This document shows, one piece after another, positions 25,914 through 36,750 of a stretch of 64,000 nucleotides of DNA; position 1 is the first letter of the stretch; the number at the start of each line of letters is the position of its first letter. The position numbers and the translations under genes were made by a program. The notes below the pieces were generated by a model that did not search any database, was not told the DNA's origin, and worked only from the letters and a program-made list of their open reading frames with translations. Source of the stretch: Blastocystis hominis (Eukaryota > Sar > Bigyra > Opalinata > Blastocystidae). Where the stretch lies: contig NW_013171830.1 of NCBI RefSeq assembly GCF_000151665.1, forward strand, positions 124,001-188,000, written 5' to 3'.

Positions 25914-27234
25914 CTACAAAGGACTTTCGTTATGAACTCGTTTCGATTCTGTTTCTTCGGAAGGCTCGGGGCCTCGTTTTGATTCATTCGAATTTGCCCC
26001 CGTTTCTGCGATCTTCTCTTCGTTTTCATTGACTTCATTGACTTCATTGACTTCATTGACTTCATTGACTTCATTGACTTCATTGACTTCATTGACTTCA
26101 TTGACTTCATTGACTTCATTGACTTCATTGACTTCATTGACTTCATTGACTTCATTGACTTCATTGACTTCATTGACTTCATTGACTTCATTGGCTTCAC
26201 TTCTTTCTGTGGGCTCGGCGTTCTTCGCTTCGCCCGCGTTTTTGGCGGCCTTTTTCTTCGGCGGGGTCCAGGGCTCCAACGGCAGCAGCGGCAAACTCTG
26301 CACCGCGAATTTCGGCAGATCCGCGGGGAAAATCACATGGAACACGGGATATCTACGCGTGAAGCGCCTCCTTCTACGCTACTCCAAAACATACACGCCC
26401 GCAAGCACGTCGCGGAACGATTTCTCGCTGGGCACAACGAAAAACTCCTTGGCTCCATTGCTGGGGGCGGATTCCGAGTAAGGAACGTATTTTTCGAGGA
26501 GAACCACGAGCCCTTCGATGCCTGCTGCTTTGTACTTCGCTGTGAGAGGGTAGAGGTGAGACTTTGGGTTATGAAAGGAGAAAAAAAAAGAAACGCTTAA
26601 CGTGGAGAGTTTTGAGAAAAACGTATCGCCAATTGTGGAGAACTCGCTTGATCTGGTAGTGAAGGTAAGCGCAGGGGAGGAACTCGATAAGACCCATTTG
26701 GCGTACCACATGATTAGGCCCTTGCTGAAGATGTAACGGGTTTGATTCTCTTTCTGGCGAGACATGCCTAGAGGAAGGCTGATCAAGTGGACCTTCCGAA
26801 GCTCGGCCTGCTTCAGAAGAGTCTGGAGATAGGTCGGGACGTCGCGCCTCTTGCTCGAAACTGCTTCTTCGACCATGTGGGGAGAATTCCAAGCTGGAAA
26901 ATCGTTTATTCCCTTTATCGAGCTGTCTACACGGCGAGCAATATCCGTCAAAAAGAAATAGTCTTATAATCAGAAAAAACACGAACGGTCACCATCATAT
27001 AATACCTCATCATTGTAATTGGAAAGAGATACGAAGCGAGTGCGATTTCGAATACCAGAACACTTATCCTATCCATAGCAAACCAGATACGCTCCATACC
27101 GTTTCTTTATGCTTTCGAACGCATTGTAGAGAGCACGTACGTTTCTTACAACCAGGGCAAGTGTATTTTGCGGGATGTTGGTGACATACTTCACACAAAG
27201 GGGCAGATTCGGTTTGTCGATCTTCTGACTCCAT
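25914..27234 (-). CDS. ZNHIT6: zf-HIT protein, BCD1/ZNHIT6-type box C/D snoRNP assembly factor
   Basis: BCD1 helps assemble box C/D snoRNPs for rRNA modification in the nucleus. The N-terminus carries a complete zf-HIT finger: CEVCHQHPAKYTCPGC, then CSLQCVRKHK. After the intron at 27069-27099 come the BCD1 core elements: a DDYFFLTDIARRVD segment (matching the SDYRFLEDVAR region), a predicted helical middle, and VLEYPVFHVIFP (matching EYPTLHVV). Other introns: 26963-26992, 26562-26594 and 26353-26382. The C-terminus is unusual: after PWTPPKKKAAK it runs into about 18 Asn-Glu-Val repeats and a charged tail. Stop TAG at 25914. A variant octamer (TGTTTGTG on the minus strand) at 25896-25903 overlaps the end of the convergent Cables gene. 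It shares a 263-bp divergent promoter with MCM2. Confidence 0.87.
26028..26195 (-). repeat. 9-bp minisatellite encoding (Asn-Glu-Val)n
   Basis: About 18 near-perfect head-to-tail copies of ATTGACTTC (plus-strand reading) inside the BCD1 gene. Copies are almost identical at DNA level, indicating recent expansion or ongoing homogenisation; the flanking unit has a single change (TTGGCTTC). The 9-bp unit preserves the frame whatever the copy number. Confidence 0.92.
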
Positions 27235-27497
27235 GATCAATGAAAAAACAAACGAGTCGTTAAGATGACAAAAGAGAATTTGAGCTAGGGAGGATAACCC
27301 AGGATGTATGATAAAGAAAAATACAGAATATGAGTGTAAAACCAAAGGCAGAGTAGGTAATGTCGTGAAAAGGTTTTTTCTCCGTAATAATCGTATATCC
27401 ACAGCAAGTTCAATAAAACTAGACGATACCCATCCATCTACAATCAGGATAAGTTCTCAAAAAAGACAATTTGGTTTTCATATTCAAATTTTGTGAT

Positions 27498-30400
27498 ATG
27501 GTACGAATTAATCTTATCGAAGATGATGTATAGCCAAAGCGAGGACGACGTGGTGACATCATCAACGAAAATGATGAGGAAATGGAACATCTCAACACAA
27601 ACGTGACTTTTTCCGAAGGGGAGGAGTCCGAAGGAGAAGACCTGTTCGAAGATATGGGAAAGTACGAGTTTGGAAGTCTCCTGACTGTTTTAGGGATTAT
27701 CGCCCTATTGCAGATTTAGACAAATATGATAGAGAAGGCCTTGCGAGTGAAAGTGAGGAAGAAGAAGAAATGACATACGAACAGCGAGTAGCCGCTGAAC
27801 AAGAAATGGATGCTCGAGACCGTGGTTTGATCAGCAGCAGGTGGCAGGGAAGACATATAGATGAGGGTATCACCCGTAATTTTGACTAACCACCAGAAAT
27901 GGACATCGAAGAAGAAAACGAGGCAGGAGAGACAGCAGCCCGAGGTCGTTTGGAAGGAACCACAACGCAGCGTGCAGCCATTTCGGAAATGGATCCCTCC
28001 ATGGTCCATGAAGCGCTCATGGGCGATTCGGCGCGCGAAGCGATCATCAACATGTACCCTTTTTAACTTCCTTCTCTCCAGCTTCGTCCAATTCCTGCAC
28101 AACTTCACTCGGAGCGACGAGGAGGGTGGAAACGGCGAGAACGTGTACATGGAAGCGATCCGATCGATGTGCAACAACAATGAGCAGAGCTTCGAAGTGT
28201 TCTACAGCGATCTCGCGATGTTCGACGAGTTCACCAGCCGCGTCACCGAATTCCTCACCGAACACCCCGATATCGTTCTCGACATGCTCAACGAAGTTCG
28301 TTTTTCTTTTCTTTGCTCACTCCTTTCAGGGCGCGAAGCGCGTCGTTCTCTCGGAATTCCCCAGCTACGAAGAGGTCCACAAGGACATCTACGTCCGCTT
28401 CCGCGACTTCGCCGTGCTGGAAAGCCTCCGCGACCTTCGCTCCTCGTCTCTGGGCAAGCTCATCCGTACGCAAGGCGTCGTGACGCGGCGCACGAGCGTT
28501 TTTCCGCAAATGCTCTACGTGGCGTTCCGCTGCTCCTTCTGCAATCAAATCATGGAGGGCATCAAGCAGCTCCCCGACCGCGAGGTGAAGCCCGACATGT
28601 GCGTGTTCTGCCAGCGGAAAGGCGGCCTGCAGCTCTGCACAGAGAACACCGTCTTCCGCAACTACCAGAAAATCACGCTGCAAGAAAGCCCGGGGTCCGT
28701 CGAGGCCGGCCGCATTCCGCGAAGCAAGGTGGGCGTTTGGGGAGACTGCGAGGGATAGGAGGTGATTCTGACCGCGGATCTGATCGATGTGGCGCGGCCT
28801 GGCGACGAAGTGGACGTCGTGGGGTTGTACACGAACAATTTCGATATGTCGCTGAACACGACGAAAGGCTTCCCCGTCTTCAGCACGGTGATCGAGGCCA
28901 ACAACGTGTCGCTGCTGAAGGACGTGATGGGAAGCAGCGCGTTGTCGCACGAGGACGAGCAGGCCGTTGGATTGGCGCGGAGAATCGAGCGTAGATTCGC
29001 GGGTTGGCGGCGGATCCGCTGTTTGAGCGACGCTTGCTGAGCTCGATCGCGCCGTCGCTGTTCGGACACACCGACGTGAAGATGGCGATCGCGATGGCGC
29101 TGTTTGGAGGCCAGTTTCGGTCGATTGGGGCGTTGAAGGGTAGAGAGAAAGTGGAGGCGAAGCATCGAATCCGCGGAGATATCAACGTCCTGCTTCTCGG
29201 CGATCCCGGAACCGCCAAATCGCAGTTTTTGAAATACGCGGAGCGGACTTCGCCGCGCGCCGTGTACTCCCGATCTCTTCATCTGATTGGCTAGCTACAC
29301 GACGGGCAAGGGCGCCTCCGCCGTGGGTCTGACGGCCGCCGTGCATCGCGATCCGCTCACCAAAGAATGGACGCTGGAGGGCGGTGCGTTGGTGCTGGCG
29401 GATCGCGGCGTGTGTCTGATCGACGAGTTCGACAAAATGAACGACGCCGATCGCGTGTCGATCCACGAAGCCATGGAGCAGCAGTCCATTTCGATTAGCA
29501 AAGCCGGTATTGTGACCACGCTGCAGGCGCGCTGCGCGGTTTTGGCGGCGGCGAATCCGCGGACGGGTCGCTACGACGCGACGCGGACGTTTGCGGAGAA
29601 CGTGGATCTGACGGACCCGATCTTGCAGCGATTTGACATTCTTTGCGTGCTGCAGGACCAAATCGATCCGGTCGAGGACGAGCGATTGGCCCGTACGCGA
29701 TGAAAACCCGATCAAATGTGTAGGGTTTGTGGTGCGAAGCCACGTGGCGTGCCATCCTCGAAACATGGAGAAGCGGATGGAGGAAGAGGCGAAGGCGGAC
29801 CTCGAGGAGACGGCGATCGACGACCCTTCGATCAAGCTGATTCCGCAGAGCTTGCTGAAGAAATACATTCAATACGCGCGAACCAACATCCACCCGCTCA
29901 TCGACAACGTTGATCAGGACAAGATCGCGAATATGTGGCGATTGGCGGCGCGGATTCACGGCTAGCTACGCGGAGATTCGACGCGAAAGCGTGGGGGCTG
30001 GCGGCATTCCCGTCGCTGTTCGGCACATCGAGAGCATTATTCGAATGGCGGAGGCTCACGCGCGGATGCATCTGCGGTAGGAGAGAAGAGAGAGAGCGAG
30101 CGGTAGAGAGCACGTGCTGGATAGCGATGTGGATGTGGCGATTTCGACGTTGCTGGAGAGTTTTATCAACTCGCAGAAGCATTCGGTGAAGACGGCGCTC
30201 CGCCGCACGTTTAGGAAGTATTTGGTGCGACCGGAGGACAGCTTCGCGCTGATTATGTAGGGCAGGGAAGGCGGAATTAGGACAAGGTATCAGTTGAAGG
30301 AACTGGTGCGCGAGCAGCTGGAAGCGGATGCGATTTTGGAGAACCAGTCGATGGAGGACGATGTGGTGTTCCGCGTTCCGCTGAAAGTACTGGAGGAAAG

Positions 30401-30527
30401 TGTGCGGAATGTGGGCGTGGATAATTTGTTCCCCTTCCTGGAGAGTACGATGTTTAAAGAGAACCGGTTCACGTACGATCCGCAGACGCAGACGATCGTT
30501 CGTGTCTTCTCGCACGCGGCGGAGTAG
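27498..30527 (+). CDS. MCM2: DNA replication licensing factor MCM2
   Basis: Subunit of the MCM2-7 replicative helicase. The acidic N-terminus carries the MCM2-specific [14 protein letters not shown] block; then the OB/zinc region ([10 protein letters not shown]...[15 protein letters not shown]), the Walker [10 protein letters not shown], Walker B LIDEFDKM, the arginine finger SRFD equivalent (QRFD), and the MCM2-like tail QTQTIVRVF. Thirteen introns: 27501-27533, 27662-27693, 27867-27896, 28054-28081, 28296-28329, 28729-28758, 28966-28994, 29114-29143, 29264-29294, 29693-29723, 29935-29965, 30077-30106 and 30257-30286. Without them the gene looks full of stops; with them it aligns end to end with yeast and human MCM2. 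The first exon contains only the start codon ATG (27498-27500), then the donor. Stop TAG at 30525-30527. MCM10 lies 2.2 kb downstream. Confidence 0.96.
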
Positions 30528-30875
30528 AAGAGGATTTTATTGGAGTGTGTTTGTTGGAGGAAGCGATGGAATGTGGGGTGGAAGGAGTGATAGAATGGGG
30601 TGGATGTGATACGGAGGAAATGAATGAGTGGGTGTAGGTTGGCGAATTAGAGAGATATGCGTCTAGTGAATGCATTAGCGAACGAATTGCCTTTTGCAAT
30701 TGTACAAATAGAAATTCTCATTCATATTTCATCGATTCGCTACTAAGTCGGCTTCCATCCACCCATTTCAATCAATCAATCACTAATCAATCCCACACTC
30801 CTTTCTCTCAACAAACAACCCATCAGCAGTACAACTCTCAAACATCATCATCATCTTCCTTCCTTCCTCCTCTCT
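30528..30875. other. Convergent intergenic region with two polyadenylation octamers
   Basis: 348 bp between the stops of MCM2 (+) and the 6PGDH-like gene (-). TGTTTGTT is at 30548-30555 on the plus strand for MCM2 and at 30810-30817 on the minus strand for the 6PGDH-like gene, about 60 bases past its stop. Nothing else stands out except AT-rich and TCC-rich tracts. Confidence 0.7.
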
Positions 30876-32478
30876 TTACTTCGACCACTTGCAGTGGAAC
30901 AGCTCTCCTCTCTCCTTATCCAATCTCTCGAACCCCTCATCCTCCAGCGCATCGCGCATGCTCTGCACCACGCTTCCCGGCAATCTCCCGCTGCGATAGC
31001 TGTCCAGATACGCCACCGCCGCCAGACTCACCGGCATCGCCACGCCCGCCGCCACGCCGAGCGACAGCACGCGTCTCCACGCCTTCTGTTTCTTCTCGAC
31101 CTCCTCGCTGAACGCCGGCTCCAGCAGCAAACTCGGCAATTCCGAGTTCTTCTCAAGCATTGCCGACAGTCTGCCCATCACTCCTGCCAAAATAATACCC
31201 ACTTCTCCATCCGATCGCACCGAATCTCGCAGCCCCCGCGCAAAACTCCCGCCAACTCGGGCAAATGTAACTCCCACTCGCGCGTCTTCGCGATGGCGAC
31301 CAGCGCACCGAAAACTTGTGCGCACAGAATATCTCGTGCGCAGTCGTGGGCGTCGTGCAAATCGCGGGAAATCTCCTGCAGATCCACCTTCGACCAATCA
31401 AATTTCGGCGCCGAAATTTGGCGGGAAACTACACATCGGGCGTTTCATCCATGGATACGTTTCACGCGCGTCTCTCTCTCCGATGACGCGTTGCGCGCCT
31501 CCCACGCTCCCGCGGGAATGCTCATGCTGGCCTGAATATCCGCGGCAAGAGCCGTCAGATCCGCGGTATTTTTGGGGTTGGGCGGGAAATCGCTGATGCG
31601 GTCGACCAATGAATTGTCGGACGGCTTGCAGCCCTCCACGTCGCAGTCCTTCTTCTTCAGAACCGCGGTGAGGCTCTGCAGAAGGAAACTGCCGTCCTGT
31701 TTGTCCCAGTCTCCCAAAATCGAGGCGATTTCGGTCAAGTTCAGCTTGCCCTGCTTCATCACGTCCACCATCTCCGCTAAAAGCTGCAGCTCCGCGGTCT
31801 CCAGAGCGGCCACGGCGTGCTTGGCGGCCACGGCAGCGGCGGCGGTGCCGACGTGGGCGAGGCAGGGTCGGTGGTCGACTTCGCAGGCCACTTTGTTGAG
31901 CAGAGGCTCGATGGCGTCGTAAAGCGACTTCGAGCCAGAGCACAGCAAGGCAGGGCCTTGGCGAGCGTCGCTGTCCGTGCCGAGGATGGCTAGAGAGAGC
32001 AGCTCGACGCCCTTTTCTTGCGCTTCCGCGCTGCGGCGCAGGCATTCGTCCACATTGTCGCAGCTGCCGTCGATGATAACGTCGCCGGACTGGACGTTGA
32101 GAGGAGCTCGAAAGAAGTACCTCAAGGAAGGGAAGAACCTTTTGCATGTTGCGATCAATGTTAGAACCTGGGCGAGCGAGGAACAAGACTTTACGAGGCG
32201 TTTTTAGGTTTTTTACAAAGTCCTCGGGCTATGGATAAACAACGATCCTCACAAAGCCACGTACATCCTTGATTCCGCGAACCTTCTCTTCCAGATCCTC
32301 TTTCTCTGCCAATTCAATACATTCTTTAATCTACAAACAAATAAACCTGTATTTGATAGGATAGTACCTTGTCGGAGGATTTGTTTCCCACGGTGACATT
32401 ATATCCTTTTGATGCAATATTCAGGGCGAACGAAATACCCTGACTAGTAAGTCCATAAATACCGATATCAGAAGACAT
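30876..32478 (-). CDS. Divergent 6-phosphogluconate dehydrogenase-like protein
   Basis: Fold of 6PGDH, which oxidatively decarboxylates 6-phosphogluconate to ribulose 5-phosphate in the pentose phosphate pathway. The Rossmann start DIGIYGLTSQGISFALN, the PRKVLFLARPGS and SGDVIIDG segments, RGGCEIR, and the C-terminal helices (WRRVLSLGVAAGVAMPVS, LDSYRSGRLP) match. Key positions differ: the substrate loop normally SGGEEGAR reads GTDSDAR, and the KMVHNGIEY helix reads KHAVAALET, keeping the Lys and Glu but losing His-Asn. Introns: 32331-32367, 32229-32264, 32090-32120, 31429-31458 and 31171-31202. Start ATG 32478 matches the family N-terminus; an in-frame ATG at 32514 would add 12 residues. Stop TAA 30876-30878. 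It may be a changed-substrate or non-catalytic paralogue. Confidence 0.8.
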
Positions 32479-32714
32479 TTCTAGATGAGAAATGGATCGA
32501 TTTCTTTCCAACATGAGAGTGAAACTCCCATATCATTCATGTTCTTCTCAAACTCACAGAAAAACCTTCTAATAATATAGACATATAGAATACGACCATC
32601 CCACGCTACTATGGATGGTAAAAACACAAGAATTCAAATTTGCCTTATTCTGCACATATAGGAAGAAATAAAGAATCCACCTAAATTTCGGCGGGAACGC
32701 TAATCAGGCAAAGA
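32479..32714. promoter_or_regulatory. Divergent promoter region of 6PGDH-like and MCM10
   Basis: 236 bp, AT-rich, between two divergent start codons. Both promoters must lie here or in the first exons; I see no recognisable element. Confidence 0.35.
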
Positions 32715-34475
32715 ATGGCAAACTTATTGGCAAGTCCTTCAGGAAAGCATGCCGATAATAAACTGATAGATAACACACGTGTAGGAAGGTTCATTTCGAA
32801 GGTTATTCGTAGGACGCACTAACAGGGTTTCGACTAGGAAACCGACTTATTGGGAAGGAGATGATTGAGTTTCAAATGAGAGGGAGGAAGTTTATTTCTC
32901 TTGAAAAGTTGCACAACGCAGACACGAGTCGTTTTCGGTTTGATGAGGTAGAAGTGGGAAGTAGAATGTGATTGTAAGGAAGAATGGGTAACTGCTGGAG
33001 TTGTGCACAAGCGAGTCGATTCGAGGTCTAAAAGTGGGAAATCTGTATTCTATATTCAGCTTACCGATTTGAGAGATTGTTATGTCAATGTATTCCTTCA
33101 TGGAGAGTACAGTCAATACAGCTCTATTCCCGTTGGTGGCGTAGTCTATCTGATCAACGCCAACGTAGTACCTTCGAAAGACCAGATACACAAATTAGCT
33201 CTATCCGTGCCCTCGATTCAATACATCAAACACATCGGGAAGGCAGTGGATTATGGCGTCTGCCTAGGAATCCAGCGAGACGGAAAGAAGTGTGGCAACG
33301 CTGTGAACAAAGAGGTCAGCCAGTATTGCATGTACCATATTCATCTCTCTCAAGCGAAAATCAACGCCATGCGCTCCGCTTTGAGCGACGGTACCTCTCG
33401 CTATTCTTGATCGACCCTAGAAACCTTCTCACTCACTAATCCTCCCAAAAATCTCTCCGACGGTTGCTTTCAGGTAGGGAAGGAGGTCATCGATTGTCGT
33501 CCCCAAAAAGAGCTTCAAATCAACTACTCCGCCCTTCCCCCCTCCCATTCTGTGCTCGTAAACGGAGTTCCACTCAGTGGATCGGCCGCGCGCCGAGCCC
33601 AACTCGCAGCCGAAGAAGAGAAGAAGAAAAAAGAAGCGGCGCTGACGAAGCAGAAAGTGCGGAGCAGCCAAGACATCCTGAATCAACTCTTCGTTCCGCA
33701 ATTGGGCCGAGGAAGCAACGGAAAAACGGTCGATCTCGGAGAAGAAGAAGAAGAAGAAAAGCAGCGCGAGACGCGACGATTGGAGAAGATTCATCGCGTG
33801 AAACGGCAGCTCGAAGAGGCAGCGAAGTCAACGCAGACGTCGAAACGAGAGCGATCGTCTCTCGCAGCGTCGACAGGGAATAGCGTGTTCGATTCGTTGA
33901 TGAAGTCCGCGCAGTCCTCTCTGGAGACGGCGAAATCGGAAGTGCTGGCGAAGGAAAGCGCTTACGCAGAGAAAGAAAAACGCGATAGACTGCGAATTCT
34001 GAAGGAGAAGGAAGCGATGCTGGAGAGACAGGAGGAAGCGCGTCTGCAGCTGATGTCTGTTGAAGTGACTTGCTTTTATTGTTATAACTGCAAAATGTTT
34101 TTGGATACGCCGCTGCTGAGGGAGTTTTGCGAGAATCAGGGGCACTATGTGGAGAGAAAACGCGATGTGAAACGGATGTTTGAGTGCATGACGTGCCATA
34201 GAAGAAGGAGTTTTATTGGAACGACTCAACCAGGGAAGGCTTGTTTATGTGGGTCCGTGGTATGGAAGATGTGTCCTTTATTTAAGGAGAAAGAGATAGA
34301 ATCAGAAAAGCTGAAGATAACCATTGATAATTCACATATTCTATATTCGCATGCCGTAGTTCCTAAAGATGATCTGTTTTCTGTTTGTTTGCATAGTAAT
34401 GTAAAAGACATACTCAGTTCTATGGAATTGAAACTATTTGAAATACAAATAGAAACGAATTATTATAGAAAATAG
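32715..34475 (+). CDS. MCM10: Replication initiation factor MCM10
   Basis: MCM10 activates the CMG helicase at origins. The start ATG 32715 leads to GFRLGNRLIGKEMIEF..GRKFISL, then the OB fold (WVTAGVVHKR...FYIQLTDLRDCYVNVFL, VVYLINANV), the CCCH finger region (CLGIQRDGKKCGNAVNKEVSQYCMYH) and, separated by a charged coiled coil, the C-terminal zinc ribbon (CYNC...KRMFECMTCHRRRS...ACLCG..VW). Introns: 32781-32812, 32948-32978 and 33391-33420. The third removes an apparent stop and joins the OB-fold half to the C-terminal half. The last 60-70 residues are AT-rich, not conserved, and their final 58 bp are repeated at 36569, showing that the flanking Hsp70 duplication reached into this gene. Confidence 0.92.
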
Positions 34476-34506
34476 GATTGAAGTATAGTTATCGATATCA
34501 ATATGA

Positions 34507-34524
34507 TTATCAATATATTGATAA
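34507..34524. promoter_or_regulatory. 18-bp perfect palindrome upstream of Hsp70-like gene 1a
   Basis: TTATCAATATATTGATAA is its own reverse complement and lies 76 bp before the start codon. The same palindrome sits at 36658-36675 before gene 1b. It may be a regulatory site or simply AT-rich sequence; no canonical nGAAnnTTCn heat-shock element is visible here. Confidence 0.3.
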
Positions 34525-34599
34525 TAGTTGGTTTTTTTGCAAATCCAACTATATTGACTTTCTCTTTACAATTCAGATCTATATCAGTTTAGTTTTAAC

Positions 34600-36330
34600 A
34601 TGAATTTACAAAGAAATGAGTATGTTCTTGGAATTGATCTCGGTACTACGAATACTTGTGCTGCAATTATGACTTCCAGAACTCCAGACCCAATAGTTAT
34701 ATCATATTCTGACAGTAGTCGTCTTTTAAAATCATGTGTTAAATACAGTAAACCATTTGATGTTGGTTCAGCTGCCTATAAACATCTTACTTACGGTTTA
34801 CCTGGGGTTGTAAAGAATTCGAAAAGAATAATCGGTAAATACTATAGAGATAAAACTGTAGAAAGATGTATAAGAGAAAACCAATTTGGAGTAGAAATAA
34901 AAGAAGTAAAAGGAAAACCAGTTTTCGTGATTGATGATACAACTCTTGTTTCTCCTAGTGATGTATCTTCAGCAATAATAAGACGAGTTGTTGAAAAGGC
35001 TGATGAATTTGTAAAGAGAGCATATGGTGATGAAATGAAATGTTTAAAAATAGCAGTGACATTTCCTGCACATTTTGATAATAATCAACGTACTGCTACT
35101 CTATTGGCTGTAGAAAAAGCGGGAATTTCAAAAGAAAGACTGACAATGTTAAATGAGCCTTCTGCAGCTGCTTTCTATTATTGTAAATCGAACAAAATCG
35201 ATAATCAAACGATTCTTGTATATGATTTAGGAGGTGGAACTTTCGATGTATCGATAGTAAGAGTTGAAGGAAATGATTATAAAGTATTGAAATATGCCGG
35301 TAATTCATTTTTGGGAGGTGCTGATATTGACTCTTTATTTGCTAAAATAATCGAAACGAAATATAAAGAAGAATATGATGTGCCCTTAATCGATACAAAT
35401 AATGAAAGAATTCGTCGTCGTTATTATTTACGACTAAATGCAATCGCAGAAGATGCAAAAAAGCAGTTAAAAAATAGTAAAGTTGTTCATATTGATTTGA
35501 GTGTATTTGGAATACAAAGTTCAAGCAATAGTGGCCATAACTTACATTCTAAATCTAGCTCTGATTCTGATTCAAGTTCTGATTCTAGTTCTGATTCTAG
35601 CTCGGATTCTGATTCTGAAGAGGAATCAACTGTAGTAGTAACTCGTGAAGAATTGAATAACTGTATTAAAGAACTAGTCAATCAAACAATAGATACAGTT
35701 GAAAAATGTGTAAAAGATTGCAATATGAATGTTTCTGATATTGATCGAGTCGTAATGATTGGAGGATCGAGTCGACTAACAATGGTAAGAGATCGTTTAA
35801 GAAAACTATTTGGAGACGAAAAATTGAGTGGAGCTGTAAATCCTGATGAAGCTGTTGCTTGTGGAGCTTGTCTAAGTCTTGTTGAAAAACTACATTTAAC
35901 AGATCGAATTGTATACAGTTTGGGTCAGAAATTGAGAGGTGGACTAGTTCAATGTCTAATTCCTCGTCAGACAGCTATTAAATTCACTAGTAAAGAAATT
36001 TCGACCCATCCTGCAAGCGATTATACACTAAAGAATTGTCTTAAATGTGCAATTTATCAAGGAAATGCAGACAAAGAAGGAGATACTAGTGAAACCACAG
36101 ATCAGTGTGTATTGATAGAAGAATATAAACTAGAAGGATACGATTATGCACCAGCATCAGAAATAACGTTCCTCACAACCTTTACAATTGACGAGTGGGG
36201 AATTATTCATGTAATTGACAAATACAAAGAAAAGAACAAAGTGTTAGTAGATAAAATGTTCCGTTGGGAAGAACCAATAGAAACCAATTGTAATACTAAC
36301 CAAGTAATTCTTCAACGGGTTTTGAAGTAA
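34600..36330 (+). CDS. Intronless Hsp70-like chaperone, pair 1 copy a
   Basis: 576 residues. The Hsp70 ATPase domain is complete by motif: GIDLGTTNTCAA, VYDLGGGTFDVSIV, MIGGSSRLTMVRDRL. A short beta-type substrate domain follows (LGQKLRGGLVQCLIPR, EWGIIHVIDKYKEKN), but the helical lid and any C-terminal EEVD or retention signal are absent. A Ser/Asp-rich insert (SDSSSDSSSDSSSDSDSEEE) sits at about residues 318-347, where normal Hsp70s have a conserved strand and helix. The gene has no intron and is AT-rich in codon choice, unlike nearly every neighbour; this suggests transfer from another organism or a rapidly evolving family. TAA stop, then TTTGTTTG. Client proteins unknown. Confidence 0.88.
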   Translation: MNLQRNEYVLGIDLGTTNTCAAIMTSRTPDPIVISYSDSSRLLKSCVKYSKPFDVGSAAYKHLTYGLPGVVKNSKRIIGKYYRDKTVERCIRENQFGVEIKEVKGKPVFVIDDTTLVSPSDVSSAIIRRVVEKADEFVKRAYGDEMKCLKIAVTFPAHFDNNQRTATLLAVEKAGISKERLTMLNEPSAAAFYYCKSNKIDNQTILVYDLGGGTFDVSIVRVEGNDYKVLKYAGNSFLGGADIDSLFAKIIETKYKEEYDVPLIDTNNERIRRRYYLRLNAIAEDAKKQLKNSKVVHIDLSVFGIQSSSNSGHNLHSKSSSDSDSSSDSSSDSSSDSDSEEESTVVVTREELNNCIKELVNQTIDTVEKCVKDCNMNVSDIDRVVMIGGSSRLTMVRDRLRKLFGDEKLSGAVNPDEAVACGACLSLVEKLHLTDRIVYSLGQKLRGGLVQCLIPRQTAIKFTSKEISTHPASDYTLKNCLKCAIYQGNADKEGDTSETTDQCVLIEEYKLEGYDYAPASEITFLTTFTIDEWGIIHVIDKYKEKNKVLVDKMFRWEEPIETNCNTNQVILQRVLK

Positions 36331-36405
36331 CAATTTACAAATGATCATACTATTTGTTTGAATTAATATCGAAATGAAATGAAACAAAGAGAAATGAAGT
36401 GATAT

Positions 36406-36568
36406 GTGTTGAATTGAAGTAAAACAAATATACAATATAAAAATCATTCATCAATATTATCCAATTTAATATATTACGATTATTATAATACTATACTCCA
36501 ACTGAAACAAAGCATAAGAGTTTAGAACATTACATATATAAATATGTGTATTTGTATATCTATATCAT
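36406..36568. other. Unique spacer between Hsp70 pair 1 copies
   Basis: 163 bp of AT-rich sequence present only once. Includes short ATATAT runs. No coding potential seen. Confidence 0.5.
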
Positions 36569-36626
36569 TTCTATGGAATTGAAACTATTTGAAATACAAA
36601 TAGAAACGAATTATTATAGAAAATAG
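36569..36626 (+). pseudogene. Duplicated 3' tail of MCM10
   Basis: 58 bp identical to 34418-34475, the terminal codons and stop of MCM10, now stranded upstream of the second Hsp70-like copy with no promoter or remaining gene body. It marks the left breakpoint of the duplication. Confidence 0.9.
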
Positions 36627-36750
36627 GATTGAAGTATAGTTATCGATATCAATATGATTATCAATATATTGATAATAGTTGGTTTTTTTGCAAATCCAAC
36701 TATATTGACTTTCTCTTTACAATTCAGATCTATATCAGTTTAGTTTTAAC

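Larger units (their letters stand above)
34418..36405 (+). repeat. Direct repeat copy 1 of Hsp70 island 1
   Basis: Segment holding the last 58 bp of MCM10, its intergenic region, an Hsp70-like gene and 75 bp of 3' flank. It is repeated at 36569-38490 with near identity except for a few divergent blocks. Copies are separated by a unique 163-bp AT-rich spacer (36406-36568). Confidence 0.93.

Noticed and set aside
26028-26195. Possible CRISPR array
   Set aside because: Units are 9 bp, contiguous, without spacers, and coding; the organism is eukaryotic.
26029-26481. Plus-strand open frame made of (TSL)n repeats
   Set aside because: It is the reverse complement of the Asn-Glu-Val minisatellite in the BCD1 gene; BCD1 has conserved domains on both sides and explains the region.
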